A program made the position numbers and the translations under genes. Under the pieces are notes generated by a model. The model was not told the origin of the DNA, did not search any database, and worked only from the letters and a program-made list of their open reading frames with translations. DNA of 64,000 nt, from positions 2,294,001-2,358,000 of the forward strand of contig NC_064680.1 of the NCBI RefSeq assembly GCF_023278565.1, in the 5' to 3' direction. Each line of letters opens with the position of its first letter. Positions within the stretch are counted from its first letter, which is position 1. The DNA is from Colletotrichum lupini. Lineage: Eukaryota > Ascomycota > Sordariomycetes > Glomerellales > Glomerellaceae. Positions 47,292 to 59,869 of this stretch are shown piece by piece.

Positions 47292-49073
47292 CTAGGCCTC
47301 AGAGGATCCGGCACCGTTGTTTCCTTCCTGCGTACCGTAGCTAGTCTTCTTCGTGCGTCCCGTGATATCCTGCCAAGTTGCTCCGAACCTGCGACCGGTG
47401 CTTGCCAGCAATCCCTCCTCTTCGTCTTCCTCGGCGTCCTCGTCAACCTCGGACACGTTGAGCTTGGGGGCGCGGAAGAGTCCAGTAACGAAAATAATGA
47501 GGAAGATACCGAGGAAGACAAATTGGGCCCAAAAGTCTACTAGGCCAAAGAAGGGCCACGTGATTGCGATGCGGTTGAGAAACTCGGCCATGATGGAAGG
47601 CGTGCAGACCCTGAGGGCCTCGGGATCCAGCGCTTCAGAGCACTGTACCAAATAATCCGGTCTGTCCTTGCAATCGGGGGTCTCGCCAGCGTGGTGAGGA
47701 GCTGTGCAGTATGTCTGAGTGCCGTACATGGAGTACTGGGGAGCAACCATGTTCGCGATAGTGTAGTTGATGGCAAGGATAATAAGGGCTAGCATGACTG
47801 TCGCAATGAGGAGGGCTTGCGGCGCAGTACGTCCCTTGCGAATCTGAAAGATGCGAACCCACAAGAATCGGATGCCGATCGTGGCGATGCCCGTGATTGA
47901 ACTGCTGAAGAAGAAGAGGACAAGGAGGGCCATCAAGACGTAGTCAATCGGGAAGGCCTTGGCGGACTGAATGAAGATCCAGTTGATGGGCTGGAAAATG
48001 TTGATGTGACCCAGGATATATCCGCACTTGCCCTTGCAGAAGGAGTTCTTCGCCTTGTCGATACCCGTGATCAACATGGAAACCCAGATCAGGACGGAAA
48101 GCAAGAGCAGTAGGATACCACCGAGAAGCTTGATGGGTCGGAAGACGGCGCAGACCTTGAGCCAAAATCTGTAAATGGTGCTGCGACCTTCTCCGGAGGC
48201 CTCGGCTGCTAGCCTCTCGCGACGCGTCAAAGTGCGCTCCTCGCGAACCAGTGCCTCAAGTTCACGCCTGTCCTTGGACGACATACCCTCAGGACGACCG
48301 GCATTGCGCATTTCAAGCTGACGCTGGCGCTCACGGTTTTGTTCCAAAGCGGTTGCGGTGCTCTCAGTAAGTTGGGGCGCAGAAATTGACGGCGCAGACT
48401 TGATGAAGGACATGGGAAGCAAGGCGAGTCCAGCTGCTGTGTAGATGACATACAGCAGAATTCCGAGGGTAACGAGGAGTCCAAGAGCAAAGGCAAGCGC
48501 CTTTTGGCCGTTATTCTGGACCAAGATGCGCTTGAAGTAATCCAGGTCCCAGTGAGCACCGTTGTGATCACCAGCTGCCGGTACGAAGAAGCCGACCAAG
48601 AAGAGGATCAGGACCAAAACAACGAAGACGAGTGTGTACTTCAGCGCGCTGATGAGGCGGCTGCCGAATGAGCGGCCTTCCTCGACTTCGATCTCATCGT
48701 ATTCCTCATGCCAGAAGTAGGCGAACGGGATGATCAAGAGGCACAGCAGAGCATCGAAGCTATAAAGGGAATAATAGACGATGCGCAGTGTCTGAAGGAT
48801 GTCGTGAACTCGCGCCTCGGTAGCCCAGTCCTTCTTCACGCCAAGCGATGCGTGTGTTGTGGACGAGATGAGAGCGATGTCGACAGGCAGCAGAAGAACG
48901 GTTGCCAGGAGGGCAGTCAGACTGACAATAGCGACGATGCTGACTATAGCGGATCTCTCCCGGGGTGTCTGCCAGGTGAAGGTGGTAATGATGGCAGCCA
49001 GGAGGCAGAAGACGACTGCGGCGGCGTAGGCCACCCAGATGAGACTGGTCTGGAGCAGGCCTGCGTTGGCCAT
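47292..49073 (-). CDS. Probable lysosomal/vacuolar cobalamin transporter, LMBR1 domain (LMBD1 family)
   Basis: A single exon of 593 residues. It starts with a hydrophobic helix ([20 protein letters not shown]) and has about nine or ten predicted membrane segments across the protein. A long cytosolic loop in the middle (about 235-300) is rich in Arg and Glu ([20 protein letters not shown]). The C-terminal tail is acidic ([14 protein letters not shown]). The pattern fits fungal homologues of LMBRD1, which in animals helps export cobalamin from lysosomes. Most fungi do not use B12, so the true role in this organism is unclear; other LMBR1 proteins act as receptors or in membrane traffic. The start is the ATG at 49073, 681 bp from the divergent CFT1 start. 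Confidence 0.92.
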   Translation of the reverse strand: MANAGLLQTSLIWVAYAAAVVFCLLAAIITTFTWQTPRERSAIVSIVAIVSLTALLATVLLLPVDIALISSTTHASLGVKKDWATEARVHDILQTLRIVYYSLYSFDALLCLLIIPFAYFWHEEYDEIEVEEGRSFGSRLISALKYTLVFVVLVLILFLVGFFVPAAGDHNGAHWDLDYFKRILVQNNGQKALAFALGLLVTLGILLYVIYTAAGLALLPMSFIKSAPSISAPQLTESTATALEQNRERQRQLEMRNAGRPEGMSSKDRRELEALVREERTLTRRERLAAEASGEGRSTIYRFWLKVCAVFRPIKLLGGILLLLLSVLIWVSMLITGIDKAKNSFCKGKCGYILGHINIFQPINWIFIQSAKAFPIDYVLMALLVLFFFSSSITGIATIGIRFLWVRIFQIRKGRTAPQALLIATVMLALIILAINYTIANMVAPQYSMYGTQTYCTAPHHAGETPDCKDRPDYLVQCSEALDPEALRVCTPSIMAEFLNRIAITWPFFGLVDFWAQFVFLGIFLIIFVTGLFRAPKLNVSEVDEDAEEDEEEGLLASTGRRFGATWQDITGRTKKTSYGTQEGNNGAGSSEA

Positions 49074-49754
49074 GATGAATCGTGGTTTGGCCGTATGGCT
49101 GTAGCGTTCGATGGCGATTCTTTGGACCGTAGACCTTTGTTGATGTTTTCTGAAGAATCAATAAAGCTGGCGCAGAGCTGTGGGCATCGTCATTGTTTCA
49201 CTGCTTAATTCCTCGGTGCTTGGGGAGCTCTAGCTTAGCATGCCTCAGTAGAGGTTGCGCCGGGTGACGTAACACGGGCAGCAGAGTTGCCTGAGCTGCT
49301 AGCTCCTGCCGTGGCGACAGGTTTAGCGAGGCCCCAGCTGCCAGTCAATCTCTAAGGTAGGCAGGAAGGTAGCTTGCCTGCCTTAGTGTGCTGCACCTGA
49401 GCGTCACAATGCTGATAGGGGGCACGGGGAGCTGCTGAGTGCTGCAAGTGCTGAAGTCTAGATCGCTGTGGGCCTATGTACGGCAGCACCTGCACAAGCA
49501 ACTTTGGACGCCCCGGAGCTTCGGCTCTTTCTTTGATCCGCCTGCCCAAATCTCACCAATCAGAATGAGTGACACGCTCTCATGGGCTTTTGCGCGACCA
49601 GAGCTCTTGGATGGACGGGAGCTATCTTATTGTTCGATTGATTTGCGACAGACAACCTCCTGCCTTGCGCTTCTGCAAGTCCACGATCCTATACACCGCC
49701 CCTATACACTAATGACAGTAAGGATACCAGAGGCAATTGACTGAGACTGTCAAG
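49074..49754. promoter_or_regulatory. Shared divergent promoter of LMBD1 and CFT1
   Basis: 681 bp between two divergent start codons, so both promoters overlap here. No gene is present. A GCCTTAG/GGTAGG-rich patch lies near 49356-49384. No specific factor site is identified. Confidence 0.6.
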
Positions 49755-52700
49755 ATGCAGTGCTATACAGAGCTCACGCCACCCACTGGTGTGCAGTACA
49801 GTCTCAGCTTGCCCTTCATCTCGACGCAAAGCAACAATCTGGTCGTCGCAAGGGGCTCTTTACTACAGATCTTCTCGACAAAGACCATTTCTTCCGAAGT
49901 CGACGCATCACAGACCCGAGAGCAGCAGGCTTCCAGAGCCGAAGAGCCTTACGACCGCCGATTGAACGACGATGACGGCCTCGAGTCCTCCTTCCTGGGC
50001 GGCGACGGCATGCTGGTTCGCGCCGACCGATCAAACAACACCAAGCTCGTGCTTGTCGCCGAATTCCCAATATTTGGCATTGTGACGGGACTGGCAAGAA
50101 TAAAATTGCAACACTCCAAGTCGGGGGGTGAAGCTCTCTTGATTGCTACAAGAGTTGCCAGGCTGAGCTTGGTCCAGTGGGATCCCGAGAAACACGCACT
50201 CGAGGATATCTCCATTCACTACTACGAGAAAGAAGAACTAGAGGGCTCGCCATTCGATGGTCCATTGAACAATTACCGCACATATCTTGCTGCCGATCCA
50301 GGTTCGCGATGCGCCGCCCTCAGGTTTGGCCCCAGATACATCGCCTTTCTACCCTTCAAGCAAGTCGATGAGGACATAGATATGGATGACTGGGATGAAG
50401 ATGTGAATGGACCTCGGCCGGCAAAAGAGCCGTCAGCTGCAGCGGCCACAAATGGAACTAGCAACATAGCAGATGTACCATACTCAACATCATACGTCCT
50501 CCCTCTACCGCAGCTTGATCCCAGTCTCCTTCATCCTGTGCACCTCGCCTTCTTGCATGAGTACAGAGAGCCCACCTTTGGCATCATATCCTCGACACAG
50601 CGCCGCTCCCACACCTTACCTCGCAAGGACCACTTCTCTTACAAGGTCTTCACGCTCGACTTGCAGCAGAGGGCCTCGACCGCGATTCTCTCCGTCAACA
50701 ACCTACCCCAGGATCTCTTCAAAGTCATCGCCCTGCCAGGTCCCGTCGGTGGCGCTCTACTCGTCGGCACAAACGAGTTGATCCATATAGATCAGTCTGG
50801 AAAGCCGAACGGTGTGGCCGTCAATGCCTTCACCAAGGAAACCACAAACTTTCCTCTTGCAGACCAGTCTGATCTGGATTTGCGGCTCGAGAATTGCTAC
50901 ATTGAACTCATGTCTGCAGAGAATGGGGAGTTGCTCATGGTCCTGAGCGACGGGCGGCTGGCCATCATCACTTTCAAGATCGATGGACGCACAGTCTCAG
51001 GAGTCAGCGTCAAGCTCGTCCCAGCCGAAGTTGGCGGCAATGTTGTTCAATGCAGTGTTTCCTCCATCTCGAAGCTCAGCAAGAATGTTTTCTTCCTAGG
51101 TACTACGGGAAGTGACTCGCTTGTTCTCGGCTGGACACGAAAGCAGGCGCAGAATGCACGCAAAAAAACACGGTTGGTCGACGATTCATTCGAGTACGAC
51201 CTGGACGATGAGGATATGGATGATGACGACGACGACGATCTGTACGGTGAAACGACGACAACAACGATTCAACACGGTGCGACTGCCAATGGGGTTTCTA
51301 AAGGAGGAGACTTGAGTTTCCGCATCCATGATTCCTTGCTGAGCATAGCGCCTATCAAGGATATGGTGTCAGGCAAGCAAGCGTTCGTCCCAGATAGTGA
51401 GGAGGAGAAGAACTCAATCGGTGTCGTATCTGACCTGCAGCTCGCCTGTGCGGTGGGTAAGGGCAACGCTGGCGCTGTTGCTATCATGAATCAAAACATC
51501 CAGCCGAAGGTCATCGGCAAATTCGAGTTTCCAGAGGCTAGAGGATTCTGGACCATGTGCGTCCAGAAACCCATTCCGAAATCCTTGCAAGGCGATAAGG
51601 GGGCCAATGCCGCAGTTGGCAGCGAGTTTGACGCTTCATCTATATACGACAAGTTCATGATTGTTTCTAAAGTCGATCTAGATGGATACGAGACGTCAGA
51701 TGTTTATGCTCTTACTGGTGCAGGCTTTGAGGCGTTGTCAGGGACCGAATTTGATCCCGCGGCTGGCTTCACCGTGGAGGCGGGTACTATGGGAAAACAT
51801 CTGAGGATCATTCAGATTCTCAAATCGGAAGTACGGTGCTACGATGGAGGTAAGTTGTGTTGCACTCTGTCTGAAGTTTCGCCATCGTCGCTAAACGTTA
51901 ATCAGATCTCGGGTTGAGTCAAATCCTTCCGATGCTCGATGAGGATACCGGTGCTGAGCCACGGGTGATCAGCGCCAGCATCGTCGACCCTTACCTTCTT
52001 CTCATCCGGGACGACTCGAGCATTATGGTGGCTCAGATAGACAGCAATTGTGAGTTGGAGGAGATGGAAAGAGAAGACGACACATTTCTCTCTACGAAGT
52101 GGCTTGCCGGATGCCTGTATAAAGACACCCACGACCTCTTTGGCCAAAAGACAAAAAATGAGGCCACGACAGAAGACCGCAACATTTTCATGTTCTTGCT
52201 GAGCGCGGCAGGGGCTCTCTATGTGAGTATCAAACATCATCCGGCTGGGGCACATTTTGCTAACCTATTGACAGATATACGCTCTCCCTGACCTTTCCAA
52301 GCCAGTCTACGTTGCTGCTGGCTTGACCTACGTCCCCCCATTCCTCTCTGCAGACTATGCCGTCCGAAGAGGCACCGTACAAGAGACGCTGACTGAAATC
52401 TTGATGGCCGACCTCGGGGACGCTACCGCAACTTCACCACACCTCATCGTAAGTCTTCTCGCATTGAAGGAGATGGTAGCTTCCGCTAATCTTTTGTAAC
52501 AAAAGCTTCGTCATGCAAATGACGATCTCACTATTTACGAACCGATTCGTCTCACAAAACAGGACGAATCCGTTGGTCTGGCCAAAACCCTTCATTTCCG
52601 CAAAGTCAACAATCCTTCTCTTGCTAAGAGTCCTGTCGAAGTTGCCGATGACGATGCCAACGAGCAACCGCGGTTTGTTCCACTTCGGGCCTGCAGTGAC

Positions 52701-54302
52701 ATCAACGGTTACAGCACCGTCTTCTTGCCTGGCGCCTCGCCGTCCTTCATCATCAAATCCGCCAAGAGCAGTCCGAAGGTTGTCGGCTTGCAGGGTATTG
52801 GTGTGCGCGGCATGAGCTCATTCCATACAGAAGGCTGCGAGCGTGGCTTCATTTACGCTGATTCCGAGGGCCAAACGCGAGTCACACAGCTTCCCACGGA
52901 CGCGAACTTTGCCGAACTGGGCGTTTCTGTGCGCAAAATTCCCGTGGGAGATGCGGTTGGCCTGATTGCCTATCATCCACCAATGGAAACCTACGCCGTT
53001 GCGTGCAGTGTCTCTGAGGCCTTTGAGCTGCCGAAGGATGACGACTACCACAAGGAGTGGGCTAAGGAAACCACAATTATATACCCCCGGACCGAACGCG
53101 GCATCATCAAGCTCATGAGTCCTACCACCTGGTCCGTCATCGACACGGTAGAGCTTGAGCAGCACGAGGTAGCGATGTGCATGAAGACGCTTCACTTAGA
53201 AGTCTCCGAAGAGACCAAGGAGCGCCGTATGCTCATCACCATCGGGACCGCTATTAACCGCGGCGAGGACCTGCCCATCCGCGGCCGTATCCTCGTCTAC
53301 GATGTCGTTCCCGTCGTCCCGCAACCTGGCCGCCCGGAGACGAACAAGAAGCTCAAGCTCGTTGCTAAGGAGGAGATTCCCCGCGGTGCCGTCACCGCCA
53401 TCTGCGAGGTGGGCTCCCAAGGACTCATGCTCGTTGCCCAGGGACAGAAGTGCATGGTGCGCGGTCTTAAGGAGGACGGCACGCTATTGCCTGTCGCCTT
53501 CATGGACATGAATTGCTACGTGACGGCGGTCCGCGAGGTCCGCGGCACGGGTTACTGTCTCATGACGGACGCTTTCAAGGGTGTCTGGTTCGTTGGGTAC
53601 GCCGAGGAGCCGTACAAGATGATGCTCTTTGGCAAGAGCGCGGGCAAGTTCGAGGTGTCGACGGCCGACTTTGTTGTTGCCGGCGATGAGCTGCATATTG
53701 TTGTCTGCGACAAGGATGGCGTGGTCCACGTGATGCAATTCGATCCAGAGCGTAAGTCCAACTCTTGAGCACTATCCAGCCGTCCACAATCTCAGAAACT
53801 AATACTTTTTAAAGATCCTAAATCACTCCAGGGTCATCTCCTCTTGAACCGTGCTTCCTTCTCTGCGGCACCAAACCACCCAACAGCAACCCTCTCCCTC
53901 CCCCGAACCTCAGCATCCCCGTCACCCGCCAATGCCTCCAAGAACCCGCCCACGACCCTCCTCCTGGCCTCCTCGACAGGCGCCCTCGCCTCCCTCAATC
54001 CCCTCGGGGAGCAAGCCTACCGCCGCCTGACGTCCCTCGCCAACAGCATCGCCGGCGCCGTGCCCCAGGCCGCGGCGACGAACCCCAAAGCCCATCGCCT
54101 ACAGCCCCTCGACGCGCGCACCCCCGGCGTCGACACCAGCGCGGGCCGCAGCATCGTCGACGGCGCGCTCCTCGCCCGCTGGAACGAGCTCGGCGCCGGG
54201 CGCCGGTTCGAAGTCGCCGGCAAGGGCGGCTACGGCGACGTCCTCGAGGTCAGGGGCGAGTTGGAAGGTGTCTTGGGATGGAGCGGCATGGCCTACTTTT
54301 AA
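49755..54302 (+). CDS. CFT1: mRNA cleavage and polyadenylation factor CFT1 (CPSF160)
   Basis: The large scaffold subunit of the cleavage and polyadenylation factor in the nucleus, which helps recognise the poly(A) signal and couples 3' processing to RNA polymerase II. Five exons (49755-51849, 51906-52222, 52275-52448, 52506-53751, 53815-54302) give 1439 residues, close to the usual size. The start MQCYTELTPPTGVQYS and the following LPFISTQSNNLVVARGSLLQ are typical. The N-terminal MMS1-like beta-propeller region precedes an acidic insert near 480-500 (DLDDEDMDDDDDDDLYGE); the CPSF_A C-terminal domain lies in exons 4-5 (GRILVYDVVP, KLVAKEEIPRGAVTAI, DLFKVI-type strands). All four introns are 52-63 bp with GTAAGT or GTGAGT donors and keep frame. 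It diverges from LMBD1 and converges on PAL1. Confidence 0.96.
51850..51905 (+). other. CFT1 intron 1
   Basis: GTAAGT donor, AATCAG acceptor, 56 bp, phase 1; splicing gives ...YDGDLGLSQILP. Confidence 0.95.
52223..52274 (+). other. CFT1 intron 2
   Basis: GTGAGT donor, TTGACAG acceptor, 52 bp, phase 0; splicing gives ...GALYIYALPDL. Confidence 0.95.
52449..52505 (+). other. CFT1 intron 3
   Basis: GTAAGT donor, ACAAAAG acceptor, 57 bp, phase 0; splicing gives ...SPHLILRHANDDL. Confidence 0.93.
53752..53814 (+). other. CFT1 intron 4
   Basis: GTAAGT donor, ACTAATAC branch-like site, TTTTAAAG acceptor, 63 bp, phase 1; splicing gives ...QFDPEHPKSLQGHLL. Confidence 0.95.
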
Positions 54303-54986
54303 AGAAGCAGAAACTTTTCAGCCATTCTTTTAGATAGATCTAAAAATGAGCTGAGAATTTGGAATTTAGGCGAATGTTTGAGAGAACAGAATGGGGGGTC
54401 GAGAACGAAAAGCAAGACAAGGAGCTAGCTGCTGATGGGTTTTCTGGTCTTCTGGCAGCGTTCTCTTAGTAGGGTTAAGCAAACATCCGAGATAGAGCAA
54501 AGCGTAGCGCTCGTGTAGTATCCTCCATTCCAAGGCGTCATTTTTGCGATCGACAAAGGCTTTGTGAAATAATGTTATCACAGCGAGTACATTAGGATGT
54601 GGGACGATTATTGATGCACATGGTGTAGAAGATGTAGAAAATGTTCATACTGATGGGTATACTATTTACTTAAACTAAGAAAATTTCCGCTTCTTTTGAT
54701 GATGCGGTATGTCATTTGCAAGCTCTTGCTGTTTGGCAGAATGTTGATGCCAACTCGGCCCCATCAACGTCTTTGCTCATTGACAGTCAAATGCATACTC
54801 CGCACTCTGTCTCACTCTAGCAATTTTCCCGCCATGAGGCATCCTCGTTCGGGTACGAAACCTCTAAATCGTACACGTGCCGCAATAGGCGACACTAACT
54901 GAAATGCTAGTGAAAGTCGGCGTTTGTTAAATCATTAAGTCTTAACGCCATGTAGAAAACAATCGAATCGTCTTTGCGAAAGACAT
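54303..54986. other. Convergent 3' region between CFT1 and PAL1
   Basis: 684 bp between facing stop codons, AT-richer than the genes, containing the two 3' UTRs. No gene is seen. Confidence 0.6.
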
Positions 54987-57162
54987 CTACGCCGCAGCGT
55001 GGTTCTTGCGACGGATGCTGCCGAAACGACGCTTCAGGCTGTCGCCGAAATGCTTGCCGGTGCTGTTGTGGCGATGGACGTCGGCGCTGTTGGAATGTCC
55101 CTTAGGCAACTCGGAGGGGCCGGGTCTTCCGTCTGCAGCATTGCTGACACTGCGCTGACGTACCATTGCCCCGTTGTCCTTACGTGACTGAGCGTTGATG
55201 CCGGAGCGCATCTCGTATTCTGCGGGGCTGTTGCCGAGAGAAGCCTTACGCATGCGCTTCTTCTCCTTAAGGTCTCTCTCGTAGGTGTAAGAAGGCTCTC
55301 CCTTTCCCTTCAAATCATCAGGATGATATTGCTGTCTATCGTTAGTCTCAAACTCACGTTGCAAATTTTCAGGGCCGGTGTCGACTTACGATTCCATCCC
55401 ATCTCTTGTAAGCGCCGCCTTGGTTATTGGGCTCACGCATGAGATCGGCTCCTTCCTCATAGTTCATAACATTGCCGCTCATGTCAGTGCCACCGGCGGG
55501 AATAAGACCGGTACCTTGCAAAGGCACATGCTTGTCCAGGGAATCCTGAATGTATTCGCGAGGCGTAGCCCTCAAGGCCTCCATGTTGGACTCCCTCACA
55601 GCCTCAACAGGCGCATACTTCTTGTTGCGGTTGCGGGATGCCAAAGTGGCATCATAGGGACCGCCGTGATGGTAGACGCCGCCGATACTGTCGAGCGAGT
55701 CAATGGTGTCCGTCACGGGGCCATATTTGCGCGTTCTAAGGTGAGGCGCGCGGTCCGCGGCGCGCTGCTCGCGCTTGATCATGTCTAGAGGTCGATGAGA
55801 CATATCGCCGGGGAATCTCTGGTTGATGGAACTGGAACGTCTGAGACCGCTGGAGCCTTGGTGTGAGTTCACGCTCTTGCTGCGCTGAACTGAAGAGTCG
55901 GCTTGGGTTCCGTTTGCCTCAGCGATAGAGCGAGTGCGTGCGCTGATGCTTCGAGTGACACTTGTGCTTGGTGGAAAGCGATTGCTTGGCGAAGACGGGC
56001 TTCGGAGACCGTTGCTTCGAACACTGGTACTGCGGCCTAGGGGATGGCCTGGCGAAGACGGTGATGTTGGGGAAGCAGGTCCTCTAGACAGGGACACCGA
56101 AGCGCGCTGATAAGTCGGTGAAAATGGATTGGATGAATGAAAGCTGGATCGCGTTGGGCTTGCGGATGCAGGCGGAGTGGGATACGATGAGGTACGACTG
56201 TGAGCTTTATGGCTGGTCTGGCTCTTGTCGCTATTCTGAACTGGTTCTTTGCCTTTCTTCTTCTGCGAGAAAGTTCGTAGCAGTGGATCGGGGTTTATGA
56301 AAGAGCTTCCGGGACCTGTTTCTTGGCTTGGTTCGGGAGCAGTAAGAGGGTCGAGCAAGTATGCTTTAGCCTACAAGAGTTGAGTTATTTGATGAGTTGG
56401 ATTTGGAATGGTAGAACAAATGTGAGTCAAGGTCAAGTAACATGAGGAGATAGGAAGTATAAGAGCAACCAGAGGCCGCGCATGCTTGTGTGGAGGGACC
56501 CGTATTATTTACGTCGTCAAGGGCTTAGCTGCAGTACGAATGATGTGAGGCAGAGTTCGGAGCTGTTCTTGGAAATCCGGCAGATTGGATGGGCAGTGAC
56601 GCAAGAAGGGACTCCAAAGCAGCGTGGTCGGGGTGGCTTGAGCCGTGCATTGCAGGGGACCCGTCCGTACCTTAGCGACCAGCACATCTAAGTTGGCAGG
56701 GGTAGCTTGGACGGAGAGGGTGGCTTTGAAGAACAAGTTCGGGCGCAAGCAGCTGGGGCCGTCGGGTGCCCTGACAGGATAGAAAGGATGGGCGAGACGG
56801 GATGATCGGCTTCGACCAAGGCTGACGACACTTGAACAAGCTGACTGGTTGGGCCGAGACTTGCTTGGGTGCCCGGGAGTGACGGAATTTGGAACGTTGG
56901 GAGACGGGCTAGAAGGGCAATGATAAGGCCGCAGATGCGACGGTGACGGGATCGGAAATGTGGAGAAAAGCGAGAGCAGAAAAAGAACCGTGGGCGATGA
57001 CGATGTTGGCAGTAGCGCGCAGTCGGGAAATGAGCAGAAAGATCATATTGACAACAGCAGCAACTGGCAGTTGTAATAGTGCGCGCTGCGCTGGGGTAGA
57101 TGGAAGTGAGTTGGAGTTTGTCCAGGCCATTGACTTACCCACTGCTTGTCGGATCCGTTCAT
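54987..57162 (-). CDS. PAL1: Pal1 family cell-morphology/endocytic protein
   Basis: A cortical protein of the Pal1 family: in fission yeast needed for cylindrical cell shape, in budding yeast part of the early endocytic coat. Three exons (57162-57139, 56370-55390, 55331-54987) give 449 residues. Exon 1 encodes only MNGSDKQW and is joined across a long 768-bp intron to AKAYLLDPLTAPEP, the expected family N-terminus. A Ser/Pro-rich disordered region follows, with an NPF motif at about 89-91 (SSNPFSPTY), a ligand type for EH-domain endocytic proteins. The Pal1 domain holds the conserved KYAPVEAVRESNMEALRATP and continues across intron 2 into QYHPDDLKGKGEPSYTYERD. The tail is basic and ends FGDSLKRRFGSIRRKNHAAA. 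The abundant Ser-Arg/Ser-Pro sites suggest kinase regulation. The long first intron is the least certain part. Confidence 0.87.
55332..55389 (-). other. PAL1 intron 2
   Basis: GTAAGT donor, GACTAACG branch-like site, AGACAG acceptor, 58 bp, phase 0. Splicing joins KRWDGI to QYHPDDLK inside the Pal1 domain. Confidence 0.93.
56371..57138 (-). other. PAL1 intron 1, unusually long (768 bp)
   Basis: GTAAGT donor after TGG (Trp8) and CTTGTAG acceptor, phase 0. At 768 bp it is roughly ten times the size of the other introns in the window. It contains no convincing coding sequence, although a small additional exon cannot be excluded. Confidence 0.75.
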
Positions 57163-59869
57163 GGCTACTGACGTCGATGCGACGATATCGGTGAATGGGT
57201 GTGTATCCTTACGGTCAGGTAATCGGGTTACCCGGTGCACAGGCGAAGTCGCGAAGACGGAGTCAAGGTAGGGATAGAGATGAGCAAGTGGTCTAGCGGG
57301 CGCCTCGAAATAGGTCGGCAGCTCGTTTACTGGAGATTGCGATGTTTATTTCGAATGATCCGAAAGCGAGTCCGTCCTTTGCCAAGACAATGAAGTGATC
57401 TCGGTGTGGACAGTGTATGCGACACACCGAAGGTGAGAATGCTGATGGTAGTGGGACGGTTGAGGTGTTGTGTCAAAAAAGAAGCATGCGAGATGCAAAG
57501 CGAAGCAATGCAATGCAGACAAGAGACGAGAGTTGAGAGAACGTGGAATCCCAGGTCGCACCAAAGTAGGCGCGGGTGCCTTTTTGATAGTTTCCAGCGT
57601 TGTCCGTCGTTCCGTTTGGTGGGAAAGAAGTAAGGTGCTTGCCAGGCGAGGGGCAATAGAGTCATGAGCATGAGGGTGGGCGAGATGCCGACGACAGGCA
57701 CAGCCAGTCTAGGCCCGTTCTTACCTTGGACCTGTAGACCCCGTCCTTGTAAGGCAGGTCGGCTGCATGTGAGTGAGACTACAAGCATTCGTACCTTAAG
57801 ATGTACATAGCAAGGTAAAGTATCCGTAAGGGTAGGTGAATGTGAGTAAGTGAGTGTGTTCAGTGTGCGAATGCAGCAAGCGCAGAGAATTCTGCGCTTG
57901 TTGCTTGGACTTCCGGGAAGATGCCAGCATGGGAAGTGACCATCATGGGACCTGCCCTGACTTGGGCAGCCGAGCTTTCCATTGGTGACCTGTTCACCCA
58001 CTACATGCCTTACTGCATAAGGTAGCAACCTCGTTTGTGGTGTTTTTTGTGATTTGTGGCTGCAGTGACAAGGACCCGGACTTGGGAACTTTCATGTCTG
58101 GTGGGAAGGAGGGGAGGGGATGGAGGGGACAGAAAGGGACTGGACCGAGACCGCATGACTGAATGGTGTGGGCAAGTACGCGAGACGGCGGGGAACCTGC
58201 TACGGAGTACCTACCTTACCTTTACTGTCCGAGGGTGCCTTCCATTTGCAGTGTTGGGCAATTTTCTCAAAGGACGGGAAGTCACTGTCCAGGATAATAG
58301 TACCAATTGATTGGAGGCTCTCCCTCGTACGATACCTGCTGCCGTACCTTGCATTACCTATCTTGCCTTCCTTCCTGAACAGGTTGAAGAAAGAATATCA
58401 GCACCCATCGCCACTTTCTCCTCGACATGTTCGCTGATCAAGAACTTCGCATTGTCCCTTGCTCCAGCATCACGAGATCGGCGCCGAACCACTTCTACGT
58501 ACTATCCCCCAGTCTCTCCGACATATCTCACGTGCGGTTCCATCTTCTCCTCTTCCCCTCAGCGGCTCCGCTCAGACTGTCACGATCCCTGCAGGGTCTT
58601 GTAACGGCATCCTCGAGGGACCGCGAATAGGTAGGGCAAGACACGAGAGTAAACGAAACATTTGCCCGCTAAATTGACTTAGCTCAGCCACAGGCACCCG
58701 ATAACGGGACACGCGGACCCTTGAACAACGTCTGCTGCACAGTAGTCGGACATCGCATTGGTTACTGAGCCCTACGTCATGCCATTGGCAAAGTAAAAAA
58801 GTCCTCTAGCCAGGGGATCGGCAACCGCAACATCCCACTTCACCTTTCCACCAATACACCTAGCTTCTACTCTGTACGGAGTACACTATGTACCCTTTAG
58901 CTTCCTGGTATCCCGCTAATGTCGCAGGGCTGATGTGGCAGCCGCAAAATCATGAAAACTATTCAGACTTAGTCTTGGTAGTGCTGCGCAAAAATAGAGT
59001 CGGACTACGCGGACATTTGGACGTAAACGGGACCGACACCGGCACCCAGTATGAACAAAGGGACGGTGATGCAACGGAGCCTCCGTGGCCGAAGCGTCCA
59101 CGTACGCTCCATCCGCCTCCGATGTTTCCACTCTGTAAGCACTCAACACGCAAGGGACTCGCGGCATATTCAGGCCGCCCAACGGGGGCATACGGGAAGG
59201 GTCCGGTCCACGTCCCATCGCCCCTCTTGACCTTGTCAGGGCAATGCTTGCTCGCGATACCTGGAGGGAACACGTCGCCCAACCGGGCACGGCCTTCACC
59301 GCCAGCAACTAAGAGCAATGAGCTTAAAATTACGGTCATCGGCATTTCCTTACAGGCCAAAAGAAAAATCGAGAAATGGGGCTCTCATTTGCGCAACCTT
59401 ATGCCGAACTCATAGCAGAGAGAGACTCGCGATCAAAGTATTGCCAGATAATGTGCTAGAGGAACCTCCCAAATTCGTGAACACGTTGTAAGGCAAGAAA
59501 AGCCTTTCTGTAGCCTGGATGCCTGGCACCAGTGGGTGCAAAGGCGTTGCTCTGCGTTGCTCTGCGTTGCGTGCTTAGGCGCACCTCGATCGAGATCTTG
59601 CAACAAAGCTTCGGCCGTGTTGTGCTTCTCAACACAGGCAGCCCGCTGCGGCCGGTGCCCGCTTCACCCTCTTCCACATACGGGCACCAAATGCCTTCGT
59701 CCTGTATTGCCACCCTTCCCAATCACCATTAGACGCTTTCAGGCGACGAGGTGTTGGATCAAGACTTGCTCAATGCCTATTGGCTCGATTACCTTGTCAC
59801 TGACGCAGAAACACGCATCACAAGGATCTTCTCTCCGGCCTTCTTCTTGTCGGTCCCTGGCACCCGGTA
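57163..59869. other. Divergent intergenic region between PAL1 and USB1
   Basis: 2.7 kb with the promoters of PAL1 (minus) and USB1 (plus). Frames of 175-233 codons at 58888-59415 (plus) and 57327-58028 (minus) have no recognisable domain and low-complexity-like composition; they are not called as genes. TACGGAGTAC motifs lie at 58201 and 58874, and a (GCGTTGCTCT)2.7 repeat at 59544-59570. Confidence 0.55.

Noticed and set aside
57286..57300. TGGTCTAGCGGG, similar to a tRNA A-box
   Set aside because: No B-box (GGTTCGANTCC) follows and no cloverleaf can be drawn.
57327..58028. 233-codon minus-strand frame upstream of PAL1
   Set aside because: Lies in the CT-rich promoter side of PAL1, has no recognisable features, and overlaps unrelated frames.
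58888..59415. 175-codon plus-strand frame upstream of USB1
   Set aside because: No domain or homologous feature recognised; a TACGGAGTAC motif overlaps its 5' side. Kept as non-coding until transcripts show otherwise.
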